Shown here: piece after piece, positions 22,453 to 33,370 of the stretch
Layout: each line of letters opens with the position of its first letter
Position numbering within the stretch: the first letter of the stretch is position 1
Assembly: GCF_958450345.1 (NCBI RefSeq)
Contig: NC_088780.1
Location: 115,332,226 to 115,396,225, forward strand
Direction of reading: 5' to 3'
DNA length: 64,000 bases
DNA from: Calliphora vicina
Lineage: Eukaryota > Arthropoda > Insecta > Diptera > Calliphoridae
The notes under the pieces: model-generated
Told to the model about the DNA's origin: nothing
Seen by the model: the letters and a program-made list of their open reading frames with translations, nothing else
Database searches by the model: none
Program-made: the position numbers and the translations under genes

Positions 22453-23647
22453 AAAACGTGAATTTTGATATATAGGATTTTGGACTTTATAACTCAAGAA
22501 TTGTCTTTTAAATAAAATCAAATTTAACGTCGTAACTTGTATGGTTTAAAAGTTATGTGTGGTTATAAGTATACTATTTCGTGCAATTTATATTTCGTTA
22601 AAATCTGAGATGACAAATCCGAAAATTGTTGTTCTCTGTAAGCTGTGGGATATATTCTCCCAGCAGATTAAAAAAATAACCAAGCAAAACCAGCGTATGT
22701 TTATAACTTATCAAATATGTCAATTTCAGTATCAGACACAGTATTTAGAGTAATGAGTGCTGTGGCTGTGCATAGGGGGTGAGTACGTATGTCGGTTTGT
22801 CTGCCAGCCATATGTCTGAATGTAACAGACTGTTTAGTTACTTGTAAACATGTGAATAATTTTTTGTTTTTTCCGGAACACCAACAACATTGAAAACAAA
22901 ACTGAAAATGTCTGTCTATATGACTGTCTAAAATGTCAAAATAAGAACAATGTGTCAGAAAAACCAATGATATCAGTGGTTTATTTCTTGTTGTTGTTTC
23001 GTTTCTTTCAATATCTATTGATACATTAACAACTGAAGTGAAATATGAAACATATAGAAACGTATATGAAAGAGTTGCAGCTAATGGAATATTTAAATTT
23101 TAAACAAAATGTTTTTTAAATGCAATAAATATTACTTTGAACAAAAAAAACATATTAAATTAAAAATAAAAAAGAGCATCGTTCGATAAATGATTGTTAT
23201 TTCATTTAATTTACTTCAAATTCTAATGTCGCATTCTTGTACCTAAAATGTGAAGGCCTAACGAAATAGGCAAAACCAAATAGGAAGCTTCTGAAAGAAA
23301 AAGGGAAAGATATTATTTTAGGCTGGAAAAGTTGCGCGATAAAAATTAACATATTGCTGAAGAAAAATATAAGCTTGTGCCTTGCATCTGCAAGCGAACA
23401 TTGGGGCAAGTTTTTGTGTTTTCTCCTAAGCTTCATATTTAAAGTTATTGAGCAATAACATACAAATTATATGGACCAATATATACAAAAATTTTGATGA
23501 AATTCCTTATTACAATCTTTCCCCGCACTTCTTCATTTCCTGGGAAATCGGGATTAATTTTGAAATTTCCAGTGATCCCAGGAATTCCCGCCTAGAACAA
23601 ATTATTCAAGGTCTTTGATTTTAAAATGTAATTGGATACAAATAAAA
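22453..23647. other. Non-coding DNA, nothing firmly recognised
   Basis: AT-rich with short unconvincing open frames on both strands (22559-23436). Near 23545-23590 the words TTTCCTGGGAAATCGGGATT and CCCAGGAATTCCCGCCTAG resemble the CCCGGGAATTCCCGG word at 1440 and may be another decayed end of that family. Confidence 0.45.
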
Positions 23648-24399
23648 CAAGTAAGAAAGTATGGTCGGTCAAGCCCGACCATATAATACCCTACACTAAG
23701 TAAAAGAGTAAAAATATTTTTCTTTTAAAATATCCATAATTTATATTTTTGAGTGATTTTTGGAAGTGGGCTTTATATGGGAGCTATGACCAATAATGGA
23801 CCGATCACCATAAAATTAGGTCGTGTGATTTATGTCTATATTAAAGTTAACTATGTTGAATTTTGTGTGTATACCAACATTTTTAAGCGATTTATGCACG
23901 TTAAAGTGATTTTCCTCCCATAGCTATATGGGAGCTATGACTAATTATGGACCGATCGTAACAAAATTTGGTGACATGAATTTTGTATATATAAAACTTA
24001 TTTGGAGCGAAATTTGTGTAGATACATAGATAAATTCAACATTTATGACCGATAAAGTCCAATTTCGAGGGGACATTTGTATGGGGGCTAGGTGAAATAA
24101 TGGACCGATTTCAGCCAGTTTCAATAGGCTTGGTCCTTGGGCCGAAAAAGTAATATGTACCAAATTTGATCGAAATATCTTCAAAATTGCGACCTGTACT
24201 CTGCGCACAAGGTTTACATGGACAGCCAGCCAACCAGACGGACGGACGGACGGACGGACGGACATCGTTTAATCGACTCAGAAAGTGATTCTAAGTCGAT
24301 CGGTATACTTTAAGGTGGGTGTTAGACTAATATTTTTGGGCGTTACAAACATCTGCACAAACGCATAATACCCTCCCCACTATGGTGGTGTAGGGTATA
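23648..24399 (-). mobile_element. HINE-B (DINE-1-like), full-length copy
   Basis: The left (3') end is CAAGTAAGAAAG, then the hairpin TATGGTCGG-TCAAGC-CCGACCATA and TATAATACCCTACAC. The right end is GGTGTAGGGTATA. The interior is collinear with the copy at 13901, including the duplicated GGGAGCTATGAC unit, and carries the full TACTTTAAGGTGGGTGTTAG segment next to the right end. It lies directly against a minus-strand protein-coding fragment at 24402. The 106-codon minus frame (23945-24265) belongs to the repeat and is not a gene. Confidence 0.85.
24237..24263. repeat. (GACG)n microsatellite inside HINE-B
   Basis: About six and a half uninterrupted GACG units. The copy at 13901 has only three, so the tract length varies between copies, as in DINE-1-type elements. 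Confidence 0.85.
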
Positions 24400-24401
24400 T
24401 G

Positions 24402-24684
24402 CATTACGTCTTCATTAGTGGCTTCACGTCCAATTCTTCACGAATGATGTAAGCTATAGGCTCTATAGTCTTTATTCCGCACTTCCTGAGCTTCCTCGGA
24501 TAGCATACCTGTTACAAATAATCAATTAAAAGGTAAAAAATTCAAATGAAATCATTGAATAAGGGCCTTTAGATAGAGACATAGCTTCTGCTATAATTTT
24601 TCCACCATGCACCAGAATCTTATGCACAGTTACAGGCATGTAGTACCAGCGATAAAGATCAACAAACAACTTGGCAGTATCCAT
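24402..24684 (-). pseudogene. Fragment of a transposon-type protein gene, apparently with a small intron
   Basis: On the minus strand 24684-24580 encodes 35 residues from an ATG (MDTAKLFVDLYRWYYMPVTV, then HKILVHGGKIIAEAM). After about 70 AT-rich bases, 24509-24402 encodes GMLSEEAQEVRNKDYRAYSL, HHS, a TGA, then RIGREATNEDV in the same frame. HKILVHG...I followed by LSEEAxEARNKxYRxYR is a motif pair I recall from many uncharacterised insect transposon-derived proteins; this is memory, not a search. The gap ends in TTTGTAACAG, a plausible 3' splice site. The in-frame TGA and the abrupt end against the HINE-B show it is a remnant. Class and function are unknown. Confidence 0.5.
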
Positions 24685-25328
24685 ACAATATACATATATG
24701 AAAAGGAGATAAATTTCTCCTTCCTATAACTAAAGAATTATGGCAACAACAACATACATGAACGAAAATTAATTTTATACAATTTTGTTACTATTTCACT
24801 ATATCACTTTATATTTTTTACTGTTTTCTTTTGGAAAGGAGCAGGTAGGAGCAGCTGATTTTTTTTTTAACTTTTAGCTGAGACTTCAAGCTGTAATTTG
24901 ACATCTTTCGTTAAACAGCGCTCCACAGCGCTAAAAAGATGCAGTCCACTGAAGTTGATGAACATTGAAATTTTGATGTTGTTTATATTTTGTTCTACGA
25001 AATTTTTATGTGGCACTTTTTCCAACTTTTTTTAATGCAAATCTCATCTATGGCAATTGTCATTTACGAAAATATACAACAAAAACAAATGATAAGTTTA
25101 CTGTGATTGTACCAAAAGATAGAATATACAGTAAATTTGCATGCCATTTTAAACAAGCGAACATATATGAACTTCGATCGTGTCTGTCCAAATAAATAAT
25201 AAATATATCAGCCTAATATTACGGAATCATAATGTTCAGATATCTGACAACAAAATACCAAAAAATTATCCAAATCGGCGAACATGAAAAAAATGAATTT
25301 CGGCCACTCTTCAACCAATGTGTGCCGC
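24685..25328. other. Non-coding DNA
   Basis: AT-rich; AACAGCGCTCCACAGCGCTAAAAAG near 24915 is a short local repeat of CAGCGCT. There is a 61-codon frame on each strand, neither recognised. Confidence 0.45.
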
Positions 25329-26762
25329 AAGCCCTCTGAAGTTTTGAGATGCATTTACAAGGGGGAAAATGCATTATTTTCACTTTTTGTAAAAATTTTG
25401 CCATTAAAAAATTACTTTTGCAATTTAATTTAAAAGAATAGAAACGTGTACATAATTGCCGTTCTAATGAGACATAAAAAACAGAAATTGGTTAAAAAAT
25501 GTTAATGTTATTAAAAAATCGCCAGGCCATTAACGTGTCTCAGGCAACTAGAACAAGAAATGTAGGAACAAAATTAACATATTTTGATAAATATTAAAAT
25601 AAAAGCTCATTCTTACTTAAAATATATACATATTTACTAGTATATGAGTTTTTGTCTTCGTAGGATACCGTTAACCTATTCGCAGGTATGACCAAAAAAA
25701 TAAAAATTGTTTAACGGCTGTTTCAAAACTCCATTTTCAAATTTTTAAAAATTTTGTTAAACAAATTTCAGAATTTTTTGATCATCTCCTTGGGATTTAT
25801 TCAGAAGACAATAGGGAATAAAAATGTGAAAAAATTATGAAAATATCTCTTATATGTTTTCTGTACCTGCGATTTAAATTTTGAAATTTTCGAGAAAAAC
25901 TAATTATTTGGCCATTTTTTTGAGAATGAGCCCTATTTCCTTACTGTTATGAATTACAAGTAAAACCTATTCAGAATATTATAGTACATATATTCCTAAA
26001 TATACTCTGAAAAGTTTACTAAAATTCGAAAACGTTAAACCTTTAATCGTTGACCTTCACGATTAAAGGTTCAACGTTTTCGAATTTAAGTAAAACTTTC
26101 AGAGTATATTTAGAAATATCTGTACTATAATATTCTGAATAGGTTTTACTTGTAATTCATAACAGTAAGGAAAGAGAGCTCATTCGCAAAAAAATGGCCA
26201 AATAATTAGTTTTCCTCAAAAATTTCAAAATTTAAATCGCAGAGATATTTTCATAATTTTTTCACATTCTATTCCCTATTATCTTCTCAATAAATCCTAA
26301 TGAGATGATCAAAAAATTCTGAAATTTGTTTAACAAAATTTTTAAAAATTTGAAAATGTAGTTTTGAAACAGCCGTTAAAAAAATTAAATTTTTTTGGTC
26401 ATACCTGCGAATAGGTTAACGGTATCCTACGAAGACAAAAACTTATATAATAGTAAATATGTATATATTTTAAGTAAAAATGAGCTTTTATTTTAATATT
26501 TATCAAAATATGTTAATTTTGTTCCTACATTTCTTATTCTAGTTGCCTGAGACACGTTAATGGCCTGGCGATTTTTTAATAACTTTAACATTTTTTATAC
26601 CAATTTCTGTTTTTTATGTTTCATTAGAACGGCATTATGTACACATTTCTTTTCTTTTAAATTAAATTGCAAAAGTAATTTTTTAATGGCAATATTTTTA
26701 CAAAAAGTGAAAAAAATGCATTTTTTCCCATTGTAAATGCATCTCAAAACATCAGAGGGCTT
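25329..26762. mobile_element. 1.43-kb near-complete palindrome (foldback element FB-D)
   Basis: Arms of about 720 (25329-26049) and 703 bases (26060-26762) are inverted copies of each other around a 10-base loop at 26050-26059. Paired landmarks are AAGCCCTCTGA at the outer ends, CATTTACAA then GGGAAAA, GCCAGGCCATTAACGTGTCTC, GTTAACCTATTCGCAGGTATG, ACAGTAAGGAAA and CCTTTAATCG/CGATTAAAGG at the centre. The arms differ only by scattered substitutions and small indels. There is no coding frame. Single arms of the same family occur at 36190, 39840 and 49605. No flanking target duplication is clear. Confidence 0.85.
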
Positions 26763-28070
26763 AACCCCAACCGAATTATCTAAAATTTTTTCAGGATGAT
26801 TGTTTTACTAATGTTCACCAAACTGGGTGGTGAGAATGACCAAAATCCAACTTTCGTTTATTAAGGGCCACCCTAATGTATAGTGATAAGTGTGAACAAA
26901 GTTTATCATATATTTTAATCCAAAAGATTTTAACAAATAGTTATTGCTATTATCAATAACTTTTTGTGCCAAATTGTGGTCTTCTCGTGTGTTAATTGTT
27001 TTAAATGTCGGAAGGACATTTTTTCCATTTTCAATACCAAACATTGCTGATCAACAAAGAAAATTTGGGGAAATTGTTAAGCACCTAGGTCCCAGAATAG
27101 ACATATGTGTATACATTTGTATTACAAACGTAATAATGTAGTGGTGGTTATAAGAATTACTTGTATAACTATATAATTTTGAAGTCGTAATTTATTACCA
27201 AAATTAACATTTTTATGACATTTTCCTAATATCAAAACCTGAAATACTCAACAACTCAACAACATACATATTTGTTTTAGCCTCACTGTAGCACTTTAAA
27301 ATTAATTATCAACACAATTAGTTATAGTTACATATTACAAATATAAAAAGTATGAATTAAAAATGTTATTTAATTAAAAAATGAACATGTACGAGTATTT
27401 ACAGACATAATTATATATTTTTTTCTTAAAAAGTAAACAAACATTAACATACATATTTAAGAACACAAATGAATAATTAAAAATTCAATTAACTTTTTTT
27501 ATTGACAACGTATTTGTAGAAAGGTATTCGTATGTATGCGAATGTGTGTAATATATTAATAGATGTAGGTGAGTTTCAAGTATTCCGAACATGTCTTTCA
27601 AAAATTGTAACATTGGCATTGAATTTCTATATTAAATTTTGAAATTTTTTCCAATGACAAACGTACACACTTTGAAAAGAGGATAAATGTGTCAATGAAT
27701 GAAATGTGTTTGAAGTTGCAAACAAATGTTTAAACATTTATTCGTTTACATGATTGTTCAAATGTGTGTACTTAGTATATGGGTGAAATCAAAAAATTTT
27801 GCATTGTTTAGCACAAAATTGTACGAAAAAAAATAGTTAATTTTTTAAATTTTTTTATTACAAAATATAAGTTTAAATTATAAGTTCTCCCCAAAATTTT
27901 TTTTTCCTTTCATTCATTAATTCATTTCACGAAACGAATTATGATATTAATAGGGTCTTAACCCTATACTTCTCATAAGATAATAAGTCAAATATATAAT
28001 CGACTGGTCAAGATTTTATATGCATATATTTTTAAAAAGATATTTAAAATAGAACGACTTTCTGGTTACT
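26763..28070. other. AT-rich non-coding DNA, nothing recognised
   Basis: Two short overlapping open frames on opposite strands (26808-27141) resemble nothing known. The remainder is low-complexity, with no repeat partner found. Confidence 0.5.
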
Positions 28071-28429
28071 ACACGCAGAGAAAAATATAGTTGTGCATGT
28101 TTACTGTAACCATTTCAATATTGTTACATGTTTTTTAACAATATTATAGTCACAGTAACTATTTACACGATTGTGGTAACCATGATATGGTTAATTTACG
28201 ATTCACATGATTGCATCAACCATATACATATATAGTTACAGTAAACAAGTATATGGTTGTGACAACCATTTATATGATAAAGGACTCACCATATTATCAT
28301 CATAAATATGGTTGTCACAAACATATACTTGTTTATTGTAAGCATATACATATATGGTTGATACAATCATGTGAACAATGTTGAAATGGTTACAGTAAAC
28401 ATGCACAACTATGTTTTTTCTCTGCGTGT
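28071..28429. mobile_element. 359-bp foldback MITE with ACACGCAGAG ends
   Basis: The left end, ACACGCAGAGAAAAA, then ATAGTTGTGCATGTTTACTG and TAACCATTTCAA, is repeated inverted at the right end with near identity over about 55 bases. Further in, CATGATTGCATCAACCATAT and ACAAGTATATGGTTGTGACA pair with inverted copies on the other side, leaving a short loop near 28275. Nearly all of it could fold into one hairpin. The 69-codon minus frame is a by-product. Confidence 0.8.
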
Positions 28430-28767
28430 TGGGATTGGATAGCATTACTGGGTACTAATTACAGAGTTTAAATTGGTTAAACTTTGTAGAAATAACTGAT
28501 AAACGATGAAATTTGTTTTTGTAATTATGTGTTGAAGTAATCAATACTACGATGCATGTAAAACAAATATTTCAAGACTATCGTCCATCAATTAGATATT
28601 AAGCGGATACATGGTTGTGCAACAGTATATGATTTCACCTATATACATATTTGTTCAAAACTATGTATATTAAAATACATATAGAAATAGGAAAGATAAC
28701 TAAATAAAACAAATTTTAAATTGTTGCCACAAGACAATATTGTATGTTGTATGTATGAACATAAAAA

Positions 28768-29149
28768 TACCCTGTAGCCAACCCATGACCATATGTCTCT
28801 ATGTCAATACTATTTCTCTACAGACAATTGCACTAGTTAAAATGTCGACAAACTTTCCTTTAAGCGTCAGTAGAAATACATTAGAGACAACAGTTCTAGT
28901 GCATTTTTGGTGACATTGTCGACGATCGAGTCAATAGTTTGGTTTTTTTTATTATGATGTGTAGTCATTAGGTATAGAAAGTAACTACCTAGTCAATAGT
29001 GATACAGTCTACTGGTGGATTTTCAATGACAAGCTAATGATAAATGTCAATAGAAGATTTCATTGGTTGGGGTACATATGGTAGTAGTGCTACTGACAAT
29101 GTCACTAGTAAATCACTACAAATTTACTATTGGCATTCCCTGCAGGGTA
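28768..29149. mobile_element. Probable 382-bp MITE with TACCCTGYAG ends
   Basis: The outer ends are TACCCTGTAG and, inverted, TACCCTGCAG, each including a terminal TA. Inside, TGACATTGTC, CAATAG and ACTAGT words recur on both strands. The terminal match is only about ten bases, so the call is tentative; the end type resembles the element at 29207. Confidence 0.4.
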
Positions 29150-29206
29150 GTTTGAGCATATAACATAGATACATTCATATGTTGCATATGTATGTATTTA
29201 TGCATG

Positions 29207-29672
29207 TATCCCTGTACTTCTAGGAGACTGTCCCGAACTAGTAATTTTACCTATCATTTAGAGTGAGAACTAGTTGCATAACTAACTACGTGATTAAAAT
29301 GAGACTGTCTGATAGCTGGTTCAAAGTGGTCAACTCATTGGATTCATGAACCGATTACATAGAGTTAGTTACCTTACTAACTACCTCACTGGTTACTTAA
29401 AAAGACATCTCATAAACAGTCAACTACAATTACATCTAGTGGGTAAAATAACTACATTCTAAAATGGAGCACATAGGTGTCAAATGACCCAAAATATATA
29501 AATTGGAGTCAGTCAAGTGATTAGACATTAGTGGCAATTACTGGCTATAAAGAATACATTGACTACTTGCTTAACTGCTAACTAGTCATGTAACTACTCA
29601 TGTAAATAGCTGTCAGCCTATGTGAGAGTTAAGATCACTAGTTCGGGGCAGTTTTTTAGAACTGCAGGGATA
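29207..29672. mobile_element. 466-bp TIR element, family with TATCCCTG ends, copy 1
   Basis: The left end is TATCCCTGTACTTCTAGGAG, then ACTGTCCCGAACTAGTAATTTT; the right end inverted is TATCCCTGCAGTTCTA, then a similar ACTGCCCCGAACTAGTGAT. The inside is dense in AACTAGT, GTAACTA and TAGTTAC words. A second copy is at 38550-39057. TA lies at both ends. No coding frame. Confidence 0.65.
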
Positions 29673-30243
29673 TGTACATTGTACATATCTGTGTGCTTGT
29701 GAGCCTTTGTATAAATCTGTTGCTTCTCGTTTGTAAACAACCTCAACAACCGGATATTATAAAGTTGTCAGTATGTTAAAGTGTTGCCAGCAATACAAAA
29801 CATAAAGGCTCACACATTGCACATACATACTACATACGCACATGTAGTTGTGAACATTTTTTGATATTTTTCACAGCAACTGAATTTCATATATAAAACT
29901 TTATATGGCTTATGAATACGTACAAGTATTAATTAAAAATATTTAGATAGACACATAGTTCATACAATCATGCAAACACTCATGCTAGTACTTGTGTTCA
30001 TAGATGCAAGCATGTATTTTAAGCCCCTTTAATTTTTTTCAAAATGATTGTTAAATTTCTATTGAATTGTATATATACAACATTAACAAACTATAAATAT
30101 TTTTTTTAAATGCTGTCCAAACAATGGCTTCATCATGTTGCTGGTTTATCTTTCAATATTGACAAAATTATGTTGTGTTAGTCGATTTATTTATGAATGC
30201 GTACTTAAACTATGGATTCTCTATAATTTAGAAATAAAGTCTA
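29673..30243. other. AT-rich non-coding DNA, nothing recognised
   Basis: CA/TA-rich with no repeat partner. The 66-codon frame at 30135 crosses into the next element and is not convincing. Confidence 0.5.
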
Positions 30244-30837
30244 ATATGGGTAATTCCACGAGAATTGCTACCATGACTGAAAAAACAAAAACCCTTGAAA
30301 CTTTGTTTTTTTGCTATTGTCAAATTGTTTATTGAAACCGAATGTATATTTTCTATTAATTTTTTTAGTTTTTGTATACATACATACGTATATTTACAGA
30401 ATATATGTATGTATATTGTTTTATTATAAGAGAAAATCTGCCACGTGCGGTATGTTACGTACGATATTAAATTGTATTTATTATAAAATCATCCAAAGAT
30501 TGTTTTTGTTTAAATATGACGGATTGTAAAGGAAAAATATTTCGTTTAGTGTAAGAAATTAAAAGAAAACATAACGCCTCTCACGATTCGAACATCTTCG
30601 CATATTTCTACAAGTACCTCAAAATGATTTCCGTTTTATGTCACGTACGATATACACTTATTTCGCTCAATATTTTGGACAACAATATTTTTTTGTTGTT
30701 TTTATTGTTTTAAAATAAGTACCCTCTGAATGGAACATAAAGACCAAATTATTTTTCAGATACTCTTATTTTTGCAAAATCTATTCCACTCTATAGGCGT
30801 ACGAATGTCACGTACTATGAGATGGAATTGCCCATAT
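30244..30837. mobile_element. Probable 594-bp TIR element with ATATGGGYAATTCCA ends
   Basis: The left end, ATATGGGTAATTCCA, and the right end read inverted, ATATGGGCAATTCCA, differ by one base in 15. TGTCACGTAC or a close variant (TGTTACGTAC) occurs three times inside (about 30450, 30639 and 30805). The segment 30508-30640 has a diverged copy at 6458-6590. No transposase frame. Target duplication not evident. Confidence 0.5.
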
Positions 30838-31449
30838 GTAACTTTATTGAAACATTGTATTATATAAAAAAACGTTCTAAATAAATAAACTATTTCAAGT
30901 TTTTTAAATAATTAAGGTCATTGTAAGTAATTCTTTATATGATCGGGACAACCATAATATGATAAATTTACGATCCACATTATTGGAGTAAATAAACAAA
31001 TTTGTATGGCAATCATGCTCATAATGAACCATTATATCATAATGCTGCTCTCAGATTATAATAACCATAATCCGAGATCAATATAATATGATATAGATCT
31101 TCGTCATAAACATATCGCACTGGTTCCTCTAAAGACTCAACTCAAAATTTTAAAATGGTCACTAGAAGCAAAAAACTATTTTTTCAATACATTACAATGA
31201 AACAACTGTACGGATACAACTGTATTTTTTTCCGTAAAGATATATTTCAGAAAAACACAAAATTGTTATATGTTCTTAAAGAAAGTTTTTTTTTAATTAA
31301 AAAAGAGTTAAGTCACACTTTCGCCCAAAAAACAGCAAAAATCAACTATTTTTTGAATATTTAAATTGAGAATCGTTTATTTTTGGATCCATAATTGATA
31401 TTGCTCTGAAATCGTTTGTATGTTATTCGTAATTTAGTTGTCTAACTAA
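30838..31449. other. Non-coding DNA with weak relatives of the 28071 foldback MITE
   Basis: Near 30945-31090 the words GGGACAACCATAATATGATAA and TTTACGATCCACAT resemble the internal words of the 28071 element, but no paired ends are visible. The 69-codon frame at 31155 is low-complexity. Confidence 0.4.
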
Positions 31450-31674
31450 TAAAAGTGCATAAATGGTGGTATACAAACAAAATTCAACATAAATCACACG
31501 ACGTAATTTCATGGTGATCGGTCCATAATTGTTCATAGCTCCCATCTAAGGCCCACTTCCGAAAATCACTCACGAATATAAATTATGGAAATTTTAAAAT
31601 AAAAATGTTTTTACTCATTTACTTAGTGCAGGGTATTATATTGTCGGGCTTGACCGACCATACTTTTTTACTTG
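31450..31674 (+). mobile_element. HINE-B, 5'-truncated copy
   Basis: Contains GGTGATCGGTCCATAATTG, CATAGCTCCCAT, CCACTTCCGAAAATCACTCA, then GGTATTATATTGTCGGGCTTGACCGACCATA and the terminus CTTG before a T run. Only the hairpin-proximal part is kept. Confidence 0.75.
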
Positions 31675-32369
31675 TTTTTTATACGCAATTTGCTAGACAG
31701 ATTAGATAATTGTTTATTGAACAAACTTTTGAATGATATAGCAAATTGAAGAAAATAAACACTATTTAAGCTCTTCCGAAAAGTTCTTAAAAACAAATAT
31801 ATAGCTGTTTTAGTATGCGTTACTTTAAAACTTATAGTATTCTTACTTGGTACAGAGCTCGCAATAAGGGTTGGACAACCATTTGATTTTCTTCACATAA
31901 AAATGTCACTCAGTTTTATTGATGTGTAAACTAAAAATAGAAAATCATCTATGATGATGCTGTCGCAGTGTACGTACATACAAACGTACACACAAAATAA
32001 TAAAATTTACTATTTTCAGTGTCACACAATTTGACACTTCATTTATGAATCTTCTTTATTTATACTCCTTGAGCTTTGCCATAGCAAGAGATGATTGAGA
32101 GTGAGTGTTTTTAATTTGAATGATTTGCGGTAGTGGTGTGTTAGCATGTAACGCTGTATCTGCTTAAATACTATAAGTATAAGGTGTATGTACGTATTTT
32201 TTAATTTAATGCACAAAAACAAAGAATATCGTCATCAGCAAATGAAATAACGGCAAGCAATAGGAATAATCCGAATTATTTATATCCTCCATTAAAACAA
32301 TGCAGAACGAACTGGATATATTAAAAATGTCTTAGTCTCTATATATGTATAAAAAAGTAAATATGATGA
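31675..32369. other. AT-rich non-coding DNA, nothing recognised
   Basis: No conserved frame or repeat partner. Confidence 0.5.
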
Positions 32370-33370
32370 TTATTCTTTTAAAATTTAAATAATTTATATT
32401 CATGAATGATTTTCGGAAGTGGGTCTTCTAGGTAGCTCTAACTAATTGTGGACCGAAACGGAATGAAATAAGGTCGCGTGACTTTTTTCTACATGAAACT
32501 GTACATTGAATTGTTTTTGGATACCAACATTTTTAAAAGTTTTATGCTCATTGAAGTCATTTTCAGAAGAGGACTTTTTATGGGAGCTATATTCAATTAT
32601 AAGCATTTTATTTGGAAGCAACATTTTTATAAGATTCATATTGGTTAAAGTTATTTTTGGATGTGGGCTTTATATCGGAGCTAATTATGGACCAAATTAT
32701 GAACCCATCGCCATGAAATTAGGTCACGTGATTCTTTTTCTACATGAAACATATTTATATTGAATTGTTTTTGATTATCAACATTTTAAAAATTTTTATG
32801 CTCTTAAAGTCATTTTCAGAAAGAGATCTTCTATGGGAGCTATATTCAATTATGGACCTATATACATGAAATTAGGTCACGTGAATAATTTCAATATGAA
32901 ATAGAACAGAATTCTTTCTGTTAAATTTTATTTGGATACCAACATTTTTATAAGATTCATACTGGTTAGAGATATTTTTAGATGTGGGCCTTATATCGGA
33001 GCTATGACCAAATTATGAACCCATCGCCATGAAATTTGGTCGCGTGATTTCTTTCTATATAAGACTTATTTATCCGAAGTTGTTATGTTTAAGCTCGTTA
33101 AAGTAATTTTTGGGCTTATATGGGAGCAATGATCAATTAAGAATCGATACGCACTAAATGTTTAGGTGTGATTTATTTGTATATAAAACATTTACGAACT
33201 AATGGACCGATTTTTACCAGTTTCGTCCTTGGACCGAAGCTAATTTATTTGGAAAATTTTATCGAAATATCTTCAAAATTGCGACTGATACTTTAAGGTG
33301 GATATTAGACTAATATTCTTTGGCGTAACAAACATCAGCACAAGTCCATAATAACCTGGTGCAGGGTAGA
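32370..33370 (-). mobile_element. HINE-B, diverged copy with expanded internal repeats
   Basis: Collinear with the full HINE-B copies: TTTTCGGAAGTGGG near the left, GTCCTTGGACCGAAG, GAAATATCTTCAAAATTGCGAC and TACTTTAAGGTGGATATTAG near the right, ending with a decayed GGTGCAGGGTA. Where the full copies have two GGGAGCTATGAC-type units, this one has about six (near 32436, 32582, 32676, 32835, 32996 and 33122), spaced roughly 95-160 bases. The hairpin end is missing. The open frames at 32442-32763 are part of the repeat. Confidence 0.7.

Noticed and set aside
23945..24265. 106-codon minus-strand frame
   Set aside because: It is the GACGG-rich end of HINE-B read in one frame; the equivalent part of the 13901 copy is not open in the same way.
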